DNA of 64,000 nucleotides from Nymphaea colorata. Its lineage: Eukaryota > Streptophyta > Magnoliopsida > Nymphaeales > Nymphaeaceae. The DNA is taken from the NCBI RefSeq assembly GCF_008831285.2, contig NC_045143.1, positions 12,327,214 through 12,391,213 of the forward strand, written 5' to 3'. Positions 60,801 to 64,000 of this stretch are shown here, in pieces (the first letter of the stretch is position 1; every line of letters begins with the position of its first letter). The notes below the pieces were generated by a model that searched no databases, was not told where the DNA came from, and worked only from the letters and a program-made list of their open reading frames with translations. A program made the position numbers and the translations under genes.

Positions 60801-61920
60801 ACAACATGCTAGCTTATAAGTTTTATCATTTTGTTGCTTGCTTGGTTACAAGTTTTACCATCCTCTCGCTTATAAACAATTAACTCAATAAAATTCTCAA
60901 ATCTGAAATAACTTATACTTGACTCGGAAAAGATCAAAAGAGACACTTGGTAAGAAACTAAAACTCCACATTTCATCTGCATAGAAACCCATGTGAAAAT
61001 TAAACAGAGTTATGTGAAGTAAAATAATTGTCACAAGTATGACAACCGCAAAAGGCCATATCACTGAGAAATAGTGTATTAACCTCTTCAGCAGCAGATT
61101 TTGGACACAATGAGGAGTCAAGAGGCAGAGGCAACAAGGCAGGTGCGTGAGCACAGGGGAGGCAAAACTTCTCTACGACTAAATGGCTTATGACTGCTTC
61201 AACCCCAGCCAATATATCAATTCCCTGCACCAAAAAATATATAAAATTAAGTTCAGTCATCAATCATTGCCCCCAATACGAGTTCAACCAACTTCAGAAA
61301 GCTCATTAACTGTAGATGCAGGTGACTGTCACTCAATAAGCAAGAACATCAATTACAGGAAATGAAAATTATAACGGTAAGCAAGATATCGCGAGCTTGT
61401 AACCTTTCCCTGTCGATAATCAACGAACTCTTCAGCATCATCATCAGGAAAGCGACCTACAACTGCAACAGCATCTATCCCAGAAGAGTTTACCAGTTTT
61501 TCGACAGCTCTCAACAAGGAACCAGGTTGCCGGATCCTCCCCGTTGACTGCCCGGATTCTGGTTCTATCCACTTCTCAACCTGTCATTGTCTATTAATCA
61601 GTGTTCAAATGAAACAAAAAATTCTTCAGCGTCCGCGTGTACCTGAAGAGGTGTATCAGTGACGATGTACTCAACAACAGGCAATCCGAGGGATGCCCTT
61701 GTTGCATCAGCAACCTGCAAATGACGAACTCGCAGATCCTCCTCCATCCCGGCATCAAGAACCAATCCAACCTGATGGCAAAATCTGAAATCGTGAAAAA
61801 GGTTGATAATGGTGGAACATTTGCAGCTCATGGACATGGTTGCACTGTTGTTCTCGTCCCACCTGAAAGAATTTGTCATACTAAGCGTACGTGTACCGTT
61901 TCAAGCCTTCATTAAGCTTG

Positions 61921-61965
<45 letters not shown>

Positions 61966-62439
61966 CCTTGTTCTGGTGAACGGGTCGCAACGCCCACAAG
62001 CCTTGAGCAAACATGTCGAGCGCGAAGCCTTCCACATACAAAACATTCGGCATTGGCCAGAAGAGCATCGCCGCATTCAGCACCTGACACGAACAGGAAG
62101 ATATGGTGAGATTTATAAAAGGCTAGACAGAAGAAGAAGAAGAAGAGGGGTAGAAGGAGAAGGGCAATGGACGTTGGGGTGGGAGATGAGGTTGTCGACG
62201 ACTGAGGCGAAGGCGCGAGCAACAGGCAGAGCGTCGCCGGCGAAGCCGCCGATGGAGGCGCCAACGCCCGTGGGAACGATCATGACGCTCGTATAGGCCC
62301 TTCCCCATCGCTTCTGAGCACAGGAGATTGGGGCCCGCCACTTCTTTGAGACGCCAAAGAGATGGTGGCGTCGTGGCGAAGGCACTGCAACCCCGAGTGA
62401 GGAAGAGACGAAGGAGGAGAGGCAAAGAAGGGACGCCAT
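57871..62439 (-). CDS. DUF3326 family protein, chloroplast, ten exons
   Basis: A plant member of DUF3326, a family shared with cyanobacteria; biochemical role unknown to me. Exons: 62439-62173, 62083-61967, 61771-61643, 61580-61404, 61224-61084, 60300-60115, 59239-59165, 59042-58928, 58775-58712 and 57910-57871. Phases agree throughout, giving about 436 residues. The N-terminus (residues 1-45, 'MASLLCLSSFVSSSLG...', Ser/Arg-rich, few acids) looks like a plastid transit peptide. Conserved text follows: 'MIVPTGVGASIGGFAGDALPVAR', 'NAAMLFWPMPNVLYVEGFALDMF', 'VGLVLDAGME', 'RHLQVADATRASLGLPVVEYIVTDTPL', 'SGIDAVAVVGRFPDD', 'GVEAVISHLV' and 'LVASDVDSLVLPIDACGGIGSLAF', then 'RPLIIAVKENETVLDDTP' and 'NYWEALGVIAAHKAG'. 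Exons 1-7 are secure. Exons 8-10 rest on phase and splice signals: a GTATGC donor at 58927, a GC donor at 58711 and a 13-codon end 'QRVEVEQMVSVI'. If the GC donor is not used, the protein ends 'LRQVFFFF'. Confidence 0.9.
60518..60540. repeat. G-run and (GA)n in intron 5 of the DUF3326 gene
   Basis: A G-rich stretch then a GA repeat inside the 783-bp intron 5 (60301-61083). No coding signal there. Confidence 0.85.
61920..61966 (-). repeat. (CT)n(CA)n tract fused to the intron 2 donor of the DUF3326 gene
   Basis: On the coding strand the exon end AACAAG is followed by GTCTCTCTCT... for about 10 CT units and then about 10 CA units. As in intron 6 of the heparanase-like gene, the donor GT is the start of the microsatellite and lacks the usual AAGT. 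Confidence 0.9.
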
Positions 62440-62760
62440 TTCCCGCCCCGAGGATAAGCTTCTCCAAGTTGAATAAACAGCAGGGACCTTCGGGCGTTCC
62501 GAACCCGAGCACGTTCATTCCCCGGAACTCCGCGGCCCTCGGTTCGAACCGCATGAACGTTCCCTCCTCCAGGTAGGGCCGAGGGGGACTGACCAAGTAG
62601 CTCATGCCCGACCCGATTTGGCTCGTGCCAAGCGCGGACAAGCTTCTCAAAGTTAAAGAGAGAGTAGACCGTGGAAATTGAGCCACGCAGCTCATTCCCC
62701 GTTCTGTTTGGCTCGTTCCAAGCTCCTCCCCCACTCGATTCATTAAAACCCAATGAGCTG
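62440..62760 (-). promoter_or_regulatory. GC-rich upstream region with an imperfect duplication
   Basis: Immediately 5' of the DUF3326 start. The words 'aagcttctc.aagtt.aa' (62456 and 62641) and 'agctcat.ccc...tttggctcgt.ccaagc' (62599-62633 and 62689-62723) each occur twice in the same order. The left unit is about 95 bp longer. Open frames of 169 and 206 codons on the minus strand run through this block and over exon 1 in the wrong frame. They reflect high GC content and the duplication. Confidence 0.5.
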
Positions 62761-64000
62761 GCTTTGTCGGTATGGTAGGTCGAGTGCAAACAGGTTTTGT
62801 TGGTTCAACTTAGCTCATCTAATGGCCTTTTGCTTCTTTCAAGGAGCATAGTGTAGTTGTCAGGTTAGGGGTTTGTAAAAAGGCAAGTCTTTAATTTGAT
62901 TTGTGTGCATGGTACCTAAGTTGAAAGGCTGCTATCGCTGATGACAAAGCAGCCCAAGAATATGAAGGTAGAGGAAATGGGGGTGACACTTAGGCCTTGT
63001 TTCCGGACAGTAGAATGTTAACCTCAGGGTTATATTGATTGAAGGCACTTTGTGTTAGATCAACGTCAAAACATATTTTCAAGACCACTGTGTTTCTTTG
63101 TTCACTGTCTGGCCCAAGCAAGGAGAGCATTCTGGCACAGATATATCTACTTGTCGCATGCAAAGAACTGGATAATGGTTAATCGGTGTTCGAGTTGAAT
63201 TTGAATTCAAATATACAGGACACCGAACCATATTCAAATTTCTTGTAACTGAATTCAGATTTTACTCCATGCTCCAACACATCAGATATGGTATATTATA
63301 AATCTGATTACTAATGGATGCAACTTTTTTTATCGAATCCAACCACATGGATTCAGGTACATAGAGAATATGAAATCGTGTATCTTGCCTACGCTAGTAG
63401 TACTCACTCCTAAAGCAATAGAGTGCAGGTGACTTTTTGATAGACGCAAACGGGAATTTCTCTTTTTTTTTTTTTTTCTTTCTCATGGAAGGACAGACAC
63501 AATTTATTTTCAGACGGAAAACAATAAACGGGGTAGCAAGGGGGACCTCGTCATCCTCGTGGTGTAAAGCATGATTTAGGAATACTGAAGCAACTGGTGA
63601 GACTGGAAGGAGGTCACATTAAACATCAAGAGAGATTGCGAATCCCGTTTCATTTGACCGCCACCCACCTGCCTAGAACGTAACTTACATGAAAGAGGTC
63701 AAGGATTCAACTTAGAGCGTGTGGCTTCTTCGCCTACACTTGTCCCAACTTCCAGCCGCAAGCACACGTCAAAAAACTTCATATTTCAGAATGGACTTTT
63801 ATGTGTCTATTGGTAACACCACAGAAGAATGTTCCACCTGCTTAGCACCTAACCCCTAAATATCTTATATTTAGTGGAGGTTACATGAGTAATTTTTACC
63901 TATTCTTCTTTTGATGGTAATGTTTCAGTTTCCCATATTCAACTAAAATATGCAATTTAAACAATTTGGACAGAAAACTCAGGTTCAAACCTTTTCATAT
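62761..64000. other. No recognisable gene at the right end
   Basis: No open frame of note and no transposon domain. A run of T at 63462-63478 and 'ttgaattcaaat'-type words at 63198-63215, similar to those near 17.28 kb, are the only landmarks. Confidence 0.55.

Noticed and set aside
62123-62789. Minus-strand frames of 169 and 206 codons
   Set aside because: They overlap exon 1 of the DUF3326 gene in other frames, in GC-rich duplicated sequence. The frame starting at 62439 carries the conserved protein.
1-64000. CRISPR arrays, tRNA or rRNA genes, bacterial-type operons
   Set aside because: None seen. The tandem repeats present are microsatellites, minisatellites and transposon duplications.

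Overview
The window is nuclear DNA of a flowering plant. It has spliced protein genes with long AT-rich introns, many (TA)n, (TG)n and (GA)n microsatellites, and a dense layer of decayed LTR retrotransposons and DNA transposons. The genes are typical of land plants: a heparanase-like GH79 glycosidase, a zf-HIT/DEAD-box helicase of the RH41 type, a chloroplast DUF3326 protein and an amidase-family gene. The species cannot be fixed from the sequence. There are no operons, CRISPR arrays or recognisable tRNA or rRNA genes.

Layout. 0-5.5 kb: the 3' half of a Ty1/copia element (RT/RNase H then an LTR), its last ~2.3 kb present twice in tandem. 5.6-12.8 kb: no gene, AT-rich. 12.9-16 kb: two Ty3/gypsy wrecks in opposite orientation, an integrase region on the minus strand and a gag on the plus strand. 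19.9-28.8 kb, minus: a complete nine-exon heparanase-like gene, reconstructed exon by exon. 29-41 kb: no cellular gene, only LTR-like sequence, a possible CACTA end and a copia RNase H scrap. 41.1-46.6 kb: an old Ty3/gypsy element with both LTRs and a Met-tRNA-type primer site, lacking RT and integrase, and broken in its protease by a 3.4-kb hAT transposon with a perfect 8-bp target duplication. 46.6-46.8 kb: a three-copy minisatellite. 47.8-48.9 kb, plus: the last three exons of an amidase-family gene, with no 5' part and one frame lesion, probably a pseudogene. 51.0-53.2 kb, minus: the RH41-type helicase. 54.6-56.9 kb: a degenerate copia element. 57.9-62.4 kb, minus: the DUF3326 gene in ten inferred exons. 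62.5-64 kb: a small GC-rich duplication upstream of it, then nothing recognisable.

The three intact genes are unrelated housekeeping or cell-wall functions and do not form a pathway. I found no convincing new biological system. The most informative observations are the dated nest (hAT inside gypsy), (CT)n tracts lying at or just after splice donors in four introns of two genes, a 37-nt microexon between two multi-kb introns, an inferred GC-AG intron, and a 92-bp duplication that copies a splice donor inside the hAT transposase gene. Splice sites were assigned by reading frame, GT/AG signals and protein-family continuity. No transcript evidence or database search was available.
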